From positions 1,178,001-1,242,000 of the forward strand of contig NZ_CP137142.1 of the NCBI RefSeq assembly GCF_045287255.1: a stretch of DNA of 64,000 nt. Reading direction: 5' to 3'. The position numbers and the translations under genes are program-made. Shown here in pieces: positions 24,072 through 33,449 of the stretch (positions are counted from its first letter, which is position 1; each line of letters begins with the position of its first letter). This DNA is from Henriciella sp045287255 (lineage in GTDB: Bacteria > Pseudomonadota > Alphaproteobacteria > Caulobacterales > Hyphomonadaceae). The notes beneath the pieces were generated by a model. That model was not told where the DNA came from. It saw only the letters and a list, made by a program, of their open reading frames with translations, and did not search any database.

Positions 24072-24496
24072 GTAAGACATCCGGACAATGCCTGTGTGGC
24101 GCAGTGAAGTATGAAGGGCAGGGCGAGCGGGGCCGCGTTCATCTTTGCCATTGCCGCGATTGTGTGCGCTGGACAGGTGGACCTTTTATGGGCCTGCAAT
24201 TCTCTGAAGGAATACAGATTGCCGATCCAGAGGCAGTGAATTGGTATCAGAGCTCAGAATGGGGTGAGCGGGGCTCATGCAAGAGCTGTGGAACAACGAT
24301 GTTCTGGCGTTTGCAGGAAGACCATACGATCACGATTGTGACGGCTGGCAGCCTTGATGAGAAAGACACGATGGAGCCGATTGAGGAGCATATCTTCGTC
24401 GATCATCAGCCCGCCTATTATGAGTTTGCCGGAGATGCGCCGCGCGTCACAGCCGCAGAAGTCTTTGCAAGGCTCCAGGAGGCGCAGAGTGACTGA
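24068..24496 (+). CDS. GFA-family zinc protein (first copy)
   Basis: A 142-residue protein of the GFA (glutathione-dependent formaldehyde-activating enzyme, CENP-V) family. The zinc-binding cysteines are visible as GQCLCGAV (about 7-14), HLCHCRDCVRWTGG (about 26-39) and SCKSCGTTMFW. The founding member catalyses glutathione-formaldehyde adduct formation; most homologues have no proven reaction. It overlaps gltD by 4 bases (ATGA) and the next gene by 8, so it is translated as part of the glutamate synthase operon. Confidence 0.88.
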   Translation: MSKTSGQCLCGAVKYEGQGERGRVHLCHCRDCVRWTGGPFMGLQFSEGIQIADPEAVNWYQSSEWGERGSCKSCGTTMFWRLQEDHTITIVTAGSLDEKDTMEPIEEHIFVDHQPAYYEFAGDAPRVTAAEVFARLQEAQSD

Positions 24497-24929
24497 TCTC
24501 GTAAATGGCCAATGCTTATGCGGCGCTGTGAAGATGCAAGGGCACGGCGATATCGTCCTGAATGCCTGTCACTGTCAGATGTGCCAGCGTTGGCATGGCG
24601 GGCCGTCGCTTGCGGCGAATTTTGATGATGGCATTACGATCACTGAAGGCGCAGACAATGTTGGCTGGTTCACCAGCTCTGACTGGGGTGAACGCGGGTT
24701 CTGCAAGACGTGCGGCTCCACGTTGTTCTGGCGCTTGCGTGAAGACCCAAGCGTGCTCAGCGGTGAGGCTGGCAGCTTTGCTCTGCCCAGCGGCCTCGAA
24801 ATCAAAGAGCATTTCTTTGTTGGTGAACAACCCGATTATTACGCCTTTCAGGGCGATGGCGTGCGCCTGACCGGCGCTGAAGTGTTTGCCCGATACGGCA
24901 TGGAACCACCGGAAAAGACCAATGACTGA
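24489..24929 (+). CDS. GFA-family zinc protein (second copy)
   Basis: A 146-residue paralogue of the preceding gene, with NGQCLCGAVK, ACHCQMCQRWHGG and FCKTCGSTLFW zinc motifs. The start is GTG 24489, with a ccaggagg site 8 bases upstream; the frame stays open further upstream inside the first copy but has no family similarity there. The two copies share layout and length but differ at many positions, so the duplication is old or the copies have diverged. The stop overlaps gltB by 8 bases. Confidence 0.86.
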   Translation: MTDLVNGQCLCGAVKMQGHGDIVLNACHCQMCQRWHGGPSLAANFDDGITITEGADNVGWFTSSDWGERGFCKTCGSTLFWRLREDPSVLSGEAGSFALPSGLEIKEHFFVGEQPDYYAFQGDGVRLTGAEVFARYGMEPPEKTND

Positions 24930-27900
24930 TTTTGTAGAAAACTATCTCTCCAACCGGGACCGCCTGATCGAGGCTAATGCCTATAATCCCGAGGATGAAC
25001 ACAGCGCTTGTGGTGTTGGCCTTGTGGCTGCGCTGGATGGCAAACCACGGCGTGAAATCGTTGAGATGGGCATTAAGGCGCTGAAAAATGTCTGGCACCG
25101 CGGCGCCGTTGATGCCGATGGTAAGACCGGTGATGGGGCAGGCATTCGCATTGAAGTACCACAGGATTTCTTCCGCGAGCAGGTTGAACGCGCAGGGCAT
25201 AAGCCGACGATTGACCCGATCTGTGTCGGGCAAATCTTCCTGCCGCGCACCAATCTGGCGCAGCAGGAACAGGCTCGTTCCATCGTGGAGACCGAAATCC
25301 TGCATTTTGGTTTCTATATCTATGGCTGGCGCCAACCGCCTGTCGACGTATCAGTGATCGGCCAGAAGGCGCAGGACACACGGCCTGAAATCGAACAGAT
25401 CATGTTCCGTGATGCGCTGGGCCGAGACGCTGAAGAGCTGGAACGCGCGCTCTATATCTGCCGCCGCCGGATCGAACGCAAGGCAAGAGAAGCGGCCATT
25501 CCAAGCTTCTATATCTGCTCACTCAGCCACAAGTCCCTGATCTATAAGGGCATGTTCCTGGCCGAGGATATTGATAATTTCTACCTCGATCTGCGCGATG
25601 ACCGGTTCACTTCTGCCATCGCCATCTACCATCAGCGCTACTCGACGAACACGTTTCCACAATGGTCGCTGGCACAGCCGTTTCGGATGCTTGCCCATAA
25701 TGGCGAGATCAACACATTGCGTGGCAACCTCAACTGGATGAAGAGCCATGAGATCAAGATGGTCTCCGGGTCTTTTGGTGATCATGTCGAGGATATCAAA
25801 CCGGTTGCGCCGCAGGGCACGTCCGATTCCGGCGCACTTGATGCGGTGTTTGAAATTCTGTGTAAGGCTGGGCGCACTGCGCCGATGACCAAGGCGCTGC
25901 TGATCCCGGAAGCCTGGTCCAAGCGGGCCTCTATCATGCCGGAAAAGCATGGCGCGCTTTATGCCTATTGTAACTCCGTCATGGAGCCCTGGGATGGGCC
26001 AGCAGCGGTGTGTGCCTATGATGGGCGCTGGGCTGTGGCGGGGCTGGATCGTAATGGTTTGCGGCCACTGCGTTATGCACTGACCGCCGATGGTGTTCTG
26101 GCGGTTGGGTCTGAGACCGGGATGTGCCCATTGTCGGGCCATGAAGTGATCCGACGCGGTCACGTGCAGGCGGGGGGTATGATCGCTGCGGACCTGCAGG
26201 AAGGGAAGTTCTACGAGCATACCGAGATTGTCGATCAGCTGGCATCTGAGCATCCTTATGAAAAATGGCTGGAGAATGTTCGCGATCTTGACCCTGAAAT
26301 TGGGCCGGGGGACGAACCGCGCCTGTTCGATACTGAGGACCTGCTGCGCCGTCAGACCGTATCCGGGTTCACACTGGAGACACTTGAGCTGATCCTTGCC
26401 CCAATGGCCGAGAGTGGCAAAGAGGCGATTGGTTCAATGGGCGATGACAGCCCGGTGGCGGTTCTTTCCGAAGATTATCGCCCGCTCAGCCATTTCTTCC
26501 GCCAGAACTTCTCTCAGGTGACCAATCCGCCGGTTGACCCGCTTCGGGAAGACCGGGTGATGAGCCTCAAAACCCGGTTCAAGAATCTCGGCAATGTGCT
26601 GACCACAGATGAGCGCCAGCAGGACGTGTTTGTGCTGGAAAGCCCGGTATTGTCTACAGGCATGTATGAGCGCCTGACCGGTATGCTCGGTGATGGCGTA
26701 CAGCAGATTGACTGTACGTTCGCACTCGATGAGGCGGTCGGTGATGGTGGCGCGCTGAAAGCGGCACTGGCACGTATCCGTCAGGAAGCCGAAGATGCGG
26801 TTCGGGCCGGGCGCGAGCATATTGTCCTGAGTGATGAGTATCAGGATGCAGACCGTGTCGCGATCCCGATGATCCTTGCCACGGGCGCTGTACACAGTCA
26901 TCTCGTTGCGCAAGGGTTGCGGACATTCTGTTCGATCACGGTGCGCAGCGCGGAATGTGTCGATACGCACTATTTCGCCGTGCTGATCGGGTGCGGGGCA
27001 ACCTGTGTAAATGCCTATCTGGCACAGGATGCCATCGCAGAACGCCATGCACGTGGACTGCTCGGCGACATCACGATTGGTCAAGCTGTTCTAAACTTTA
27101 AAAAGGCGATTGAGGCGGGTCTTCTGAAGATCATGTCCAAGATGGGGATTTCGGTGATCTCCTCCTATCGCGGGGGTTACAATTTCGAGGCTCTGGGGCT
27201 TTCTCGCGCGCTTGTTGCGGACTATTTCCCGGGACTGCCGAGCCGGATTTCAGGGCTTGGTCTGGCAGGCCTCGAAGAGAATGCCCTGCAACGTCATGAG
27301 CAGGCATTTGATGAGGATGTCGTGTCCTTACCTGTTGGTGGGTTTTACCGTCTGCGCGCTAAGTCAGAGCCACATGCGCTGGATGGCAATTTGATCCATA
27401 TGCTGCAAGCGGCCTGTGATCGCGGCGATTATGAGCTGTATGATAAGTATCAGAAAGCGGTTGCCGCAAAGCTGGGCGATCAGCCAATCCAGCTACGTGA
27501 CCTGATGGACTTTAAGGCGGCTGGCCTTGAAGAGCCGCTGGAGCGGGTTCAGTCGGTCAATGAAATCCGCAAACGCTTTGTTACGCCCGGCATGTCGCTT
27601 GGTGCGCTCAGCCCGGAAGCGCATGGTACACTAAACGTGGCGATGAACCGGATTGGTGCAAAGTCAGTCTCGGGTGAGGGCGGCGAGGTTCGTGAGCGTT
27701 ATCGCCCGCTACCAAATGGCGATAATATGAACTCTGCGGTTAAGCAGGTGGCCTCTGGGCGCTTTGGCGTGACGGCGGAATACCTGAACAATTGTCGCGA
27801 GGTCGAGATCAAGATTGCTCAAGGTGCAAAACCGGGTGAAGGTGGGCAGTTGCCGGGCTTCAAGGTGACCGAATTTATTGCCAAGAACCGTCATGCGACA

Positions 27901-29454
27901 CCGGGCGTGACCCTCATCAGTCCACCGCCGCACCACGATATCTATTCGATCGAGGATCTGGCGCAGCTGATCTATGACCTAAAGCAGATTAATCCAGATT
28001 GCCGGGTTTGCGTGAAGCTGGTGGCCCAATCTGGGGTTGGCACGGTGGCAGCTGGGGTGGCCAAGGCGAAGGCCGATATCATCCTGATTGCTGGCGGTGT
28101 TGGCGGCACCGGAGCGAGCCCGCAAACCTCAATCAAGTATGCCGGTCTGCCTTGGGAAATGGGGTTGGCGGAAGCCCATCAGGTGCTGAGCCTCAACAAT
28201 TTGCGCGATAAGGTAACCCTGCGAACTGATGGCGGTCTGCGCACGGGGCGCGATATTGTCATCGCGGCGATGCTGGGCGCTGAAGAGTACGGTATCGGCA
28301 CCGCATCTCTGGTCGCCATGGGCTGTATTATGGTGCGCCAGTGCCACTCGAACACATGTCCAGTTGGGGTCTGTACGCAGCGCGATGATCTGCGTGAGAA
28401 GTTCACCGGAACGGCGGATAAGGTCGTCAATCTGATGAGCTTTGTTGCCGAGGATGTGCGCCGGATTCTGGCCTCGCTGGGCCTCAAGTCGCTGGATGAA
28501 GCGATTGGCCGGACGGACCTGCTCGCGCAGGTGAGCCGCGGCTGGCCACATCTTGATGACCTCGATCTCAACCCTTTGCTGGTACAGGTCGATACGCAGA
28601 AATCTGTAACCTATCAACCAGAGCGCCGTGAAGAGGTTCCAGATACGCTGGATGCGCAAATCCTGCGCGATGCTGAGCCCTTCTTTAGCCGTGGCGAGAA
28701 GATGCAGCTGACCTATGAAGTACAGAATGTATTGCGCTCTATCGGGGCGCGCTCAAGCTCTGCCATTGTGCGCAAGTTTGGTGAGAAAGCCTTGCCAGAA
28801 GGGCGCTTGCATGTGCGCCTGTCGGGCAGTGCTGGGCAATCGCTCGGCGCGTTCAGTGTTCAGGGTCTGCTGCTCGATGTCATCGGCGACGCAAACGATT
28901 ACGTTGGTAAAGGCCTGAGCGGAGCGACCATTCAGCTGCGCCCACCAACCAGTGCGCCATTTAAGGCTGGTGAGAATACAATTATCGGCAATACCTGTCT
29001 GTATGGTGCGACCAGCGGTCGGCTTTATGCGGCGGGGCAGGCGGGTGTTCGCTTTGCGGTTCGTAATTCCGGCGCAGAAGCGGTTGTTGAGGGCTGCGGC
29101 GCGAATGGCTGTGAGTATATGACCGGGGGTCGTGTCGCGATCCTTGGCGCGGTTGGTGACAATTTTGGTGCCGGGATGACAGGCGGTCTGGCCTTCATAT
29201 GGGACCGCGAAAAGCGCTTTGAGCAAGTGGCGAACCCGGATGCGATTGATTGGTATCCGCTGGCCTACATGGAAGAGAAATATCGCGATCTCTACAAGCT
29301 GATGTTGGAACTCCATGTTGAGCGCACAGGCAGTGCGCGGGCTTCAGAGCTGCTGCAGGAATGGGATCAGACTCTGTCTGATACTCTGATGGTCGTGCCC
29401 AAGGAAATTGCTGACAAAGTGCTTAGCAAAACACCGGAGCAGCAGGCGATCTGA
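24922..29454 (+). CDS. gltB: glutamate synthase large subunit
   Basis: The 1510-residue alpha subunit of NADPH-glutamate synthase. It has an N-terminal class II amidotransferase domain whose nucleophile is expected at Cys30 (HSACGVGL) after removal of a propeptide. A central region and FMN-binding barrel follow (EGGEVRERYRPLPNGDNMNSAVKQV in outline, then the HHDIYSIEDL and GGVGGTGASPQTS blocks), then the 3Fe-4S cysteines CIMVRQCHSNTCPVGVC near residue 1140. A C-terminal GXGXG beta helix ends the protein. Length and domain order are normal. The start at 24922 overlaps the GFA gene. Confidence 0.97.
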   Translation: MTDFVENYLSNRDRLIEANAYNPEDEHSACGVGLVAALDGKPRREIVEMGIKALKNVWHRGAVDADGKTGDGAGIRIEVPQDFFREQVERAGHKPTIDPICVGQIFLPRTNLAQQEQARSIVETEILHFGFYIYGWRQPPVDVSVIGQKAQDTRPEIEQIMFRDALGRDAEELERALYICRRRIERKAREAAIPSFYICSLSHKSLIYKGMFLAEDIDNFYLDLRDDRFTSAIAIYHQRYSTNTFPQWSLAQPFRMLAHNGEINTLRGNLNWMKSHEIKMVSGSFGDHVEDIKPVAPQGTSDSGALDAVFEILCKAGRTAPMTKALLIPEAWSKRASIMPEKHGALYAYCNSVMEPWDGPAAVCAYDGRWAVAGLDRNGLRPLRYALTADGVLAVGSETGMCPLSGHEVIRRGHVQAGGMIAADLQEGKFYEHTEIVDQLASEHPYEKWLENVRDLDPEIGPGDEPRLFDTEDLLRRQTVSGFTLETLELILAPMAESGKEAIGSMGDDSPVAVLSEDYRPLSHFFRQNFSQVTNPPVDPLREDRVMSLKTRFKNLGNVLTTDERQQDVFVLESPVLSTGMYERLTGMLGDGVQQIDCTFALDEAVGDGGALKAALARIRQEAEDAVRAGREHIVLSDEYQDADRVAIPMILATGAVHSHLVAQGLRTFCSITVRSAECVDTHYFAVLIGCGATCVNAYLAQDAIAERHARGLLGDITIGQAVLNFKKAIEAGLLKIMSKMGISVISSYRGGYNFEALGLSRALVADYFPGLPSRISGLGLAGLEENALQRHEQAFDEDVVSLPVGGFYRLRAKSEPHALDGNLIHMLQAACDRGDYELYDKYQKAVAAKLGDQPIQLRDLMDFKAAGLEEPLERVQSVNEIRKRFVTPGMSLGALSPEAHGTLNVAMNRIGAKSVSGEGGEVRERYRPLPNGDNMNSAVKQVASGRFGVTAEYLNNCREVEIKIAQGAKPGEGGQLPGFKVTEFIAKNRHATPGVTLISPPPHHDIYSIEDLAQLIYDLKQINPDCRVCVKLVAQSGVGTVAAGVAKAKADIILIAGGVGGTGASPQTSIKYAGLPWEMGLAEAHQVLSLNNLRDKVTLRTDGGLRTGRDIVIAAMLGAEEYGIGTASLVAMGCIMVRQCHSNTCPVGVCTQRDDLREKFTGTADKVVNLMSFVAEDVRRILASLGLKSLDEAIGRTDLLAQVSRGWPHLDDLDLNPLLVQVDTQKSVTYQPERREEVPDTLDAQILRDAEPFFSRGEKMQLTYEVQNVLRSIGARSSSAIVRKFGEKALPEGRLHVRLSGSAGQSLGAFSVQGLLLDVIGDANDYVGKGLSGATIQLRPPTSAPFKAGENTIIGNTCLYGATSGRLYAAGQAGVRFAVRNSGAEAVVEGCGANGCEYMTGGRVAILGAVGDNFGAGMTGGLAFIWDREKRFEQVANPDAIDWYPLAYMEEKYRDLYKLMLELHVERTGSARASELLQEWDQTLSDTLMVVPKEIADKVLSKTPEQQAI

Positions 29455-29480
29455 TCCCTGACGCAGCGCCAGCCTTTCGC

Positions 29481-29520
29481 AAGGGCAGGTCTTGTTAGAG
29501 GCCTGCCCTTGTTGCTTTCT
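29481..29520 (+). terminator. probable Rho-independent terminator after gltB
   Basis: A perfect 9-bp stem, aagggcagg with cctgccctt, encloses a 12-base loop and is followed by the T-rich but not uniform gttgctttct. It begins 27 bases after the gltB stop and ends 35 bases before the thiolase start. Confidence 0.7.
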
Positions 29521-29554
29521 GGTGGGCAAAGATAATGCTCATGGGAGAGAAACA

Positions 29555-30805
29555 ATGGCCGAAGCTTATATCATCGATGCGTGCCGCACGCCGCGCGGCA
29601 TTGGTAAAGTCGGAAAAGGGGCTTTGGCGCATCTCCATCCCCAGCACCTTGGTGCGACCGTTTTGGCGGCGATCCGTGATCGCAATAATCTCAATACCGC
29701 TGAGGTGGATGACATTATCTGGGGCACCAGTTCGCAACGCGGATCACAAGGCGCTGACCTTGGTCGAATGGCGGCGCTTGATGCAGGGTATGATGTGAAA
29801 GCTTCGGGCGTGACGCTTGATCGGTTTTGTGGATCAGGGATTACAACAGTGTCTCTGGCAGCGGCGCAGGTCATGTCGGGTATGGAAGACGTTGTGATCG
29901 CCGGTGGCACTGAGATGATGAGCTACACGTCTGCAACGGCGGACCCAAAAGTTCCACCAATGCTGGATGCCGGGAATATGAGCCTGCGTGAGAAGCATCC
30001 GCAGTCCCAGCAAGGCGTGTGCGCTGATGCGATTGCGACATTGGAAGGAATTGATCGCGAGGCTGTGGATCAGCTGGCTGTGACCAGTCAGGAGCGGGCT
30101 GCGCGCGCGATTGCTGAAGGGCGGTTCGATAAATCGGTTGTCCCGGTGCATAACCCGGACGGGTCTCTGGCGTTGGACAAGGAAGAGTTCCCGAGGCCCG
30201 GCACAACCATGGAAAGCCTTGGCGGGCTGAAAACCGTCTTCAATATGTTCATGGACATTCCGGTCGATGATCAGGGCAATACCTATGGCAAGATGGTGAC
30301 CAAGAAATACCCTGAGCTGGAAGGCAAGATGGATCACGTTCACCATGCCGGGAACTCCTCTGGTGTTGTCGATGGCGCGGCGGCTCTATTGTTGGCCTCG
30401 CAAAGCGCGGTTGAGAAAAATGGCTGGACGCCGCGGGCGCGGATCGTTGCGACGGCGAATATGGGGGATTGCCCAACTCTGATGCTGAACGCGCCTGTGC
30501 CAGCGGCTGAGAAAGTTCTGGAGAAAGCGGGTCTGAGCAAAGACGATATTGATGTCTGGGAAATCAATGAGGCGTTTTCTGTCGTTGCGGAGCGCTTCAT
30601 TCGTCATCTCGATCTTGACCGGGAGAAAGTGAACATCAATGGCGGTGCGATGGCGCTGGGCCATCCGATTGGCGCGACTGGTTCTATCTTGATTGGAACC
30701 GCTCTGGACGAGCTGGAGCGTTCTGGCGGGCGCTATGGCCTTGTTACCATGTGTGCCGCTGGCGGCATGGCTCCGGCGATCATTATTGAGCGGGTTGAAG
30801 CTTAG
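29555..30805 (+). CDS. thiolase family acetyl-CoA acyltransferase
   Basis: A 416-residue thiolase. The acyl-binding cysteine is Cys92 in TLDRFCGSG. The catalytic histidine lies in GGAMALGHPIGATG and the second cysteine in MCAAGGMAPA. It would cleave 3-ketoacyl-CoA in beta-oxidation or condense two acyl-CoAs in the cytosol. The start at 29555 has a gggagag site, and MAEAYIIDACRTPRG is a classic thiolase N terminus. No fatty-acid oxidation partner adjoins it; other acyl-CoA genes lie 5 to 15 kb away. Confidence 0.94.
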   Translation: MAEAYIIDACRTPRGIGKVGKGALAHLHPQHLGATVLAAIRDRNNLNTAEVDDIIWGTSSQRGSQGADLGRMAALDAGYDVKASGVTLDRFCGSGITTVSLAAAQVMSGMEDVVIAGGTEMMSYTSATADPKVPPMLDAGNMSLREKHPQSQQGVCADAIATLEGIDREAVDQLAVTSQERAARAIAEGRFDKSVVPVHNPDGSLALDKEEFPRPGTTMESLGGLKTVFNMFMDIPVDDQGNTYGKMVTKKYPELEGKMDHVHHAGNSSGVVDGAAALLLASQSAVEKNGWTPRARIVATANMGDCPTLMLNAPVPAAEKVLEKAGLSKDDIDVWEINEAFSVVAERFIRHLDLDREKVNINGGAMALGHPIGATGSILIGTALDELERSGGRYGLVTMCAAGGMAPAIIIERVEA

Positions 30806-31107
30806 GACGCTGGCTCCGCCATTGCTGCTTTCAGGCGGGCTTCCCACTCCTCGGCACTGTCTGGCTTTGAAAAGCTGACAATCCAGAGTGGGTTGTCGAG
30901 GTCCCGAACGACAAACCATAAACGATGGTGATCGGTCCGGTATCGATCACCTTGCAGCCATTTATGCTTCCACTCGACAATCTCTTCATACTTGAAGACA
31001 CGTTTTCGCCCATCGCGGCTTTTCAGGAAGATCTGTCGGCTATCGGGGTCAAGTTCGATCCGTGAGCCCAACATCGCTTTGTATTTATACTTCGGATTGA
31101 AATCCAT
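30802..31107 (-). CDS. small protein of unknown function
   Basis: A 101-residue soluble protein rich in charged and aromatic residues (WKHKWLQGDRYR, LWFVVRDLDNPLWIV). It looks like a compact beta-strand fold ending in an acidic helix. The start at 31107 has an excellent ggaggg site 5 bases upstream. It converges with the thiolase gene, overlapping by 4 bases. No family is recognised and no signal peptide is present. Confidence 0.72.
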   Translation of the reverse strand: MDFNPKYKYKAMLGSRIELDPDSRQIFLKSRDGRKRVFKYEEIVEWKHKWLQGDRYRTDHHRLWFVVRDLDNPLWIVSFSKPDSAEEWEARLKAAMAEPAS

Positions 31108-31218
31108 GCATCCCTCCAAGGGTGAATCAGCCTTGGGGAAGAGCGCCACAGCTCTGAGAAAATGGCAAGGAAGTCGCCTTTTTAGGCTTGACGATCAGGG
31201 TTAAGAATTTAGGTGAAG

Positions 31219-31231
31219 GTGATATTATCAC
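31219..31231. promoter_or_regulatory. Zur-like palindrome before the zinc receptor gene
   Basis: The perfect 13-base palindrome gtgatattatcac lies 16 bases before the receptor ATG. Over a 15-base span it agrees with the E. coli Zur core (TGTTATANTATAACA, recalled) at 11 of 14 defined positions. Repression by zinc-loaded Zur would fit the gene it precedes. The binding itself is inferred. Confidence 0.55.
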
Positions 31232-31247
31232 ATTACAAAGGTTCGCT

Positions 31248-33398
31248 ATGTCCCGTTTCCTCCTTTTATCCGCTGCGTCAGTGGCCTCGCTTTCTCTTGG
31301 GCTTACCGTGCAGGCCGAAGAAGCTGTTAGTGTTCAGGAGACCATTATTGTCACAACGCCCGGACCAGACCGTGCGGCTGACGAGCTGATCGGGAATGCT
31401 ACAGCCCTGAATCGTGAACAGGTTCTGGAGAACCTGTCTTCCACGTTGGGTGACTCACTGGATCGTGAGCCTGGTGTTGCAACGACTTTCTTTGGGCAGG
31501 GCGCCAGCCGGCCGGTCCTGCGTGGCCTTGGCGCTGAGCGTGTGCAAGTTCTGACCAATGGGCTTGGCGTTATTGATGTTTCAGCAGCATCTCCTGATCA
31601 TCAGGTCACAGCAGATGGTATTGATGCGGAGAAAATCGAAATCCTGCGCGGGCCAGCCGCGCTGGCCTATGGTGGTCAAGCGATTGGGGGTGTTGTCAAC
31701 GTTATCGACGGGTTGATCGCCGAGGAGCTTCCTGAAGAAGCGTTCTCCGCAGATTTGTTTGGTGCCTATAATAGCGCGAATGAGGGCAGCGAACTGGCCG
31801 GTCGTGGACAGTTTGTAAGCGGACCATTCGTATTCACCCTCTCAGCGTCGCAGCGTGATTTTGATGACTATGACATTCCAGGCTTTGCTGAGTCAGATCG
31901 CCTGATTGCGCTTGAGGAGGCCGAAGAAGACCATGATCACGAACATGAAGATGAGCATGATCACGAAGGGGAAGAAGCGTTTGGGACTCTCGAGAATTCA
32001 TTCCTGGAGACTCAAACGCTCGCAGCGGGGCTAAGCTGGGTCGGGAATGACGCCTTCTTCGGTGTTGCGATCCGTCAGCAGACAGCTGAATATGGTTTGC
32101 CCGGACATAGTCATGCGCATGGTGAGCACGAGGACGAGCATGACCATGACGATGAGGACCATGATCATGAGGAAGAGCATGATGAGGAAGAGGAAAATCC
32201 GTTCATCGATCTGGAGCAAACCCGTATTGATGTTCGTGGTGGACTTACGCTCGATGCCGGAATTTTTACAGACCTGACCGCGAGTGCGTCTTTCGTTGAG
32301 TACGAGCATACGGAATTTGAAGCGCCCGGAGAGGCTGGGTCTTTCTTTGAGAGTGAAGGCTTTGAAACGCGTGTTGAAGCCGGGACAGAGTTTGGCAATG
32401 TGATCGGCGCTGTTGGCTTGCAGTATCTTGATAAGGAACTGGATGCCTCAGGGGCTGAGGCGTTCTTAAGCCCAACCGATACACAAAGCTTTGCCGTCTT
32501 TGCTTATCAAACACGCGAGTGGGATAGCGGTGCAGGTATTGAAGGTGGTTTGCGTCTCGAAAACACCGAGTTGGACAATATCAATTTCGGGTCACGGGAC
32601 TTCAGCCTGCTGAGCGGTTCTTTTGGGGTCCATCAGCATCTCGACAATGGCTGGTTCTTGGGCGCGCAGCTGGCTTATACCCAGCGTGCCCCGAACGAGA
32701 GCGAACTCTTCGCATTTGGGCCGCACCTCGCGACCGAGCAGTTTGAGGTTGGCGATGCAAACCTCGATAAAGAAACCGGGTTCAACTTCGATGCAACAGC
32801 GCGCTGGACAGGCGACAATGTTCGCTTTGGTGTAAACTTGTTCGCCGCTGACTTCGATGATTTTATTTATCTCACACCCGGCGTGACGACTTATGAAGGC
32901 GAAGTGGTAGATGAAGCCGATGGCCTGCCGGTCTTCCTGTTCGTTCAGGAAAGCGCGACTTTCCGCGGCGGTGAAATCTATGGTGGTCTGACGATCCCTG
33001 AAGGCCCGATGGGGGGCGAATGGGACTTTACCGCTGGACTCGATTTTGTTGATGCTGAACTCGATGATGGCGGTAACGTACCATTTGTTCCGCCGGTGAC
33101 CCTGAATGCGGGCGCAAGTGCCGAATGGGGTGCTTTCGAGGTTGGCGCTCATCTGACCTGGGCCGATGACCAAAGCGATGCCGGGGCCGGCCAGCTGGAG
33201 ACCGATGGTTATACTCAGCTTGATTTGCGCGCTGAGCTTGATCTGTCTGACTTTGGTATCGGCGCTGATGGAACAGAGCTGTTCATTGAGGCCCGTAACG
33301 TAACGGATGAAGAAATCCGTTATGCCACCTCAGTCCTGAAAGATGTCGCACCTGCACCGGGCCAAAACACCCGTATCGGACTTCGCCTTTCCTTCTGA
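31248..33398 (+). CDS. ZnuD-like TonB-dependent zinc receptor
   Basis: A 716-residue outer-membrane receptor with a Sec signal ending VQA. It has a plug domain (ETIIVTTPGPDRAADELIG, then TTFFGQGASRPVLRGLG and EILRGPAALAYGGQAIGGVVNVID) and a beta barrel ending in the terminal aromatic LRLSF. Two extracellular loops are extremely rich in His, Asp and Glu (about residues 222-246 and 286-318), the mark of ZnuD-type zinc receptors. It would import zinc using TonB energy. The start at 31248 places the Zur-like palindrome just upstream; the longer frame adds 20 residues before a clear signal peptide. Confidence 0.92.
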   Translation: MSRFLLLSAASVASLSLGLTVQAEEAVSVQETIIVTTPGPDRAADELIGNATALNREQVLENLSSTLGDSLDREPGVATTFFGQGASRPVLRGLGAERVQVLTNGLGVIDVSAASPDHQVTADGIDAEKIEILRGPAALAYGGQAIGGVVNVIDGLIAEELPEEAFSADLFGAYNSANEGSELAGRGQFVSGPFVFTLSASQRDFDDYDIPGFAESDRLIALEEAEEDHDHEHEDEHDHEGEEAFGTLENSFLETQTLAAGLSWVGNDAFFGVAIRQQTAEYGLPGHSHAHGEHEDEHDHDDEDHDHEEEHDEEEENPFIDLEQTRIDVRGGLTLDAGIFTDLTASASFVEYEHTEFEAPGEAGSFFESEGFETRVEAGTEFGNVIGAVGLQYLDKELDASGAEAFLSPTDTQSFAVFAYQTREWDSGAGIEGGLRLENTELDNINFGSRDFSLLSGSFGVHQHLDNGWFLGAQLAYTQRAPNESELFAFGPHLATEQFEVGDANLDKETGFNFDATARWTGDNVRFGVNLFAADFDDFIYLTPGVTTYEGEVVDEADGLPVFLFVQESATFRGGEIYGGLTIPEGPMGGEWDFTAGLDFVDAELDDGGNVPFVPPVTLNAGASAEWGAFEVGAHLTWADDQSDAGAGQLETDGYTQLDLRAELDLSDFGIGADGTELFIEARNVTDEEIRYATSVLKDVAPAPGQNTRIGLRLSF

Positions 33399-33449
33399 TC
33401 GATCAAATTCAACACATCGTCTGAACCATACTCTCACATCTCTGTGCCA

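Noticed and set aside
24354..24929. A 191-residue ORF as the second GFA gene's full length
   Set aside because: The first 45 residues lie inside the first GFA gene in another frame and have no family similarity; GTG 24489 with a good ribosome site is the better start.
25519..26253. Large reverse-strand ORF within gltB
   Set aside because: It shadows a fully conserved gltB region, has no start signal and shows no recognisable family.
32031..32398. Overlapping reverse-strand ORFs in the zinc receptor gene
   Set aside because: They come from the repetitive cat/gac/gag codons of the loops read backwards and have low-complexity products.
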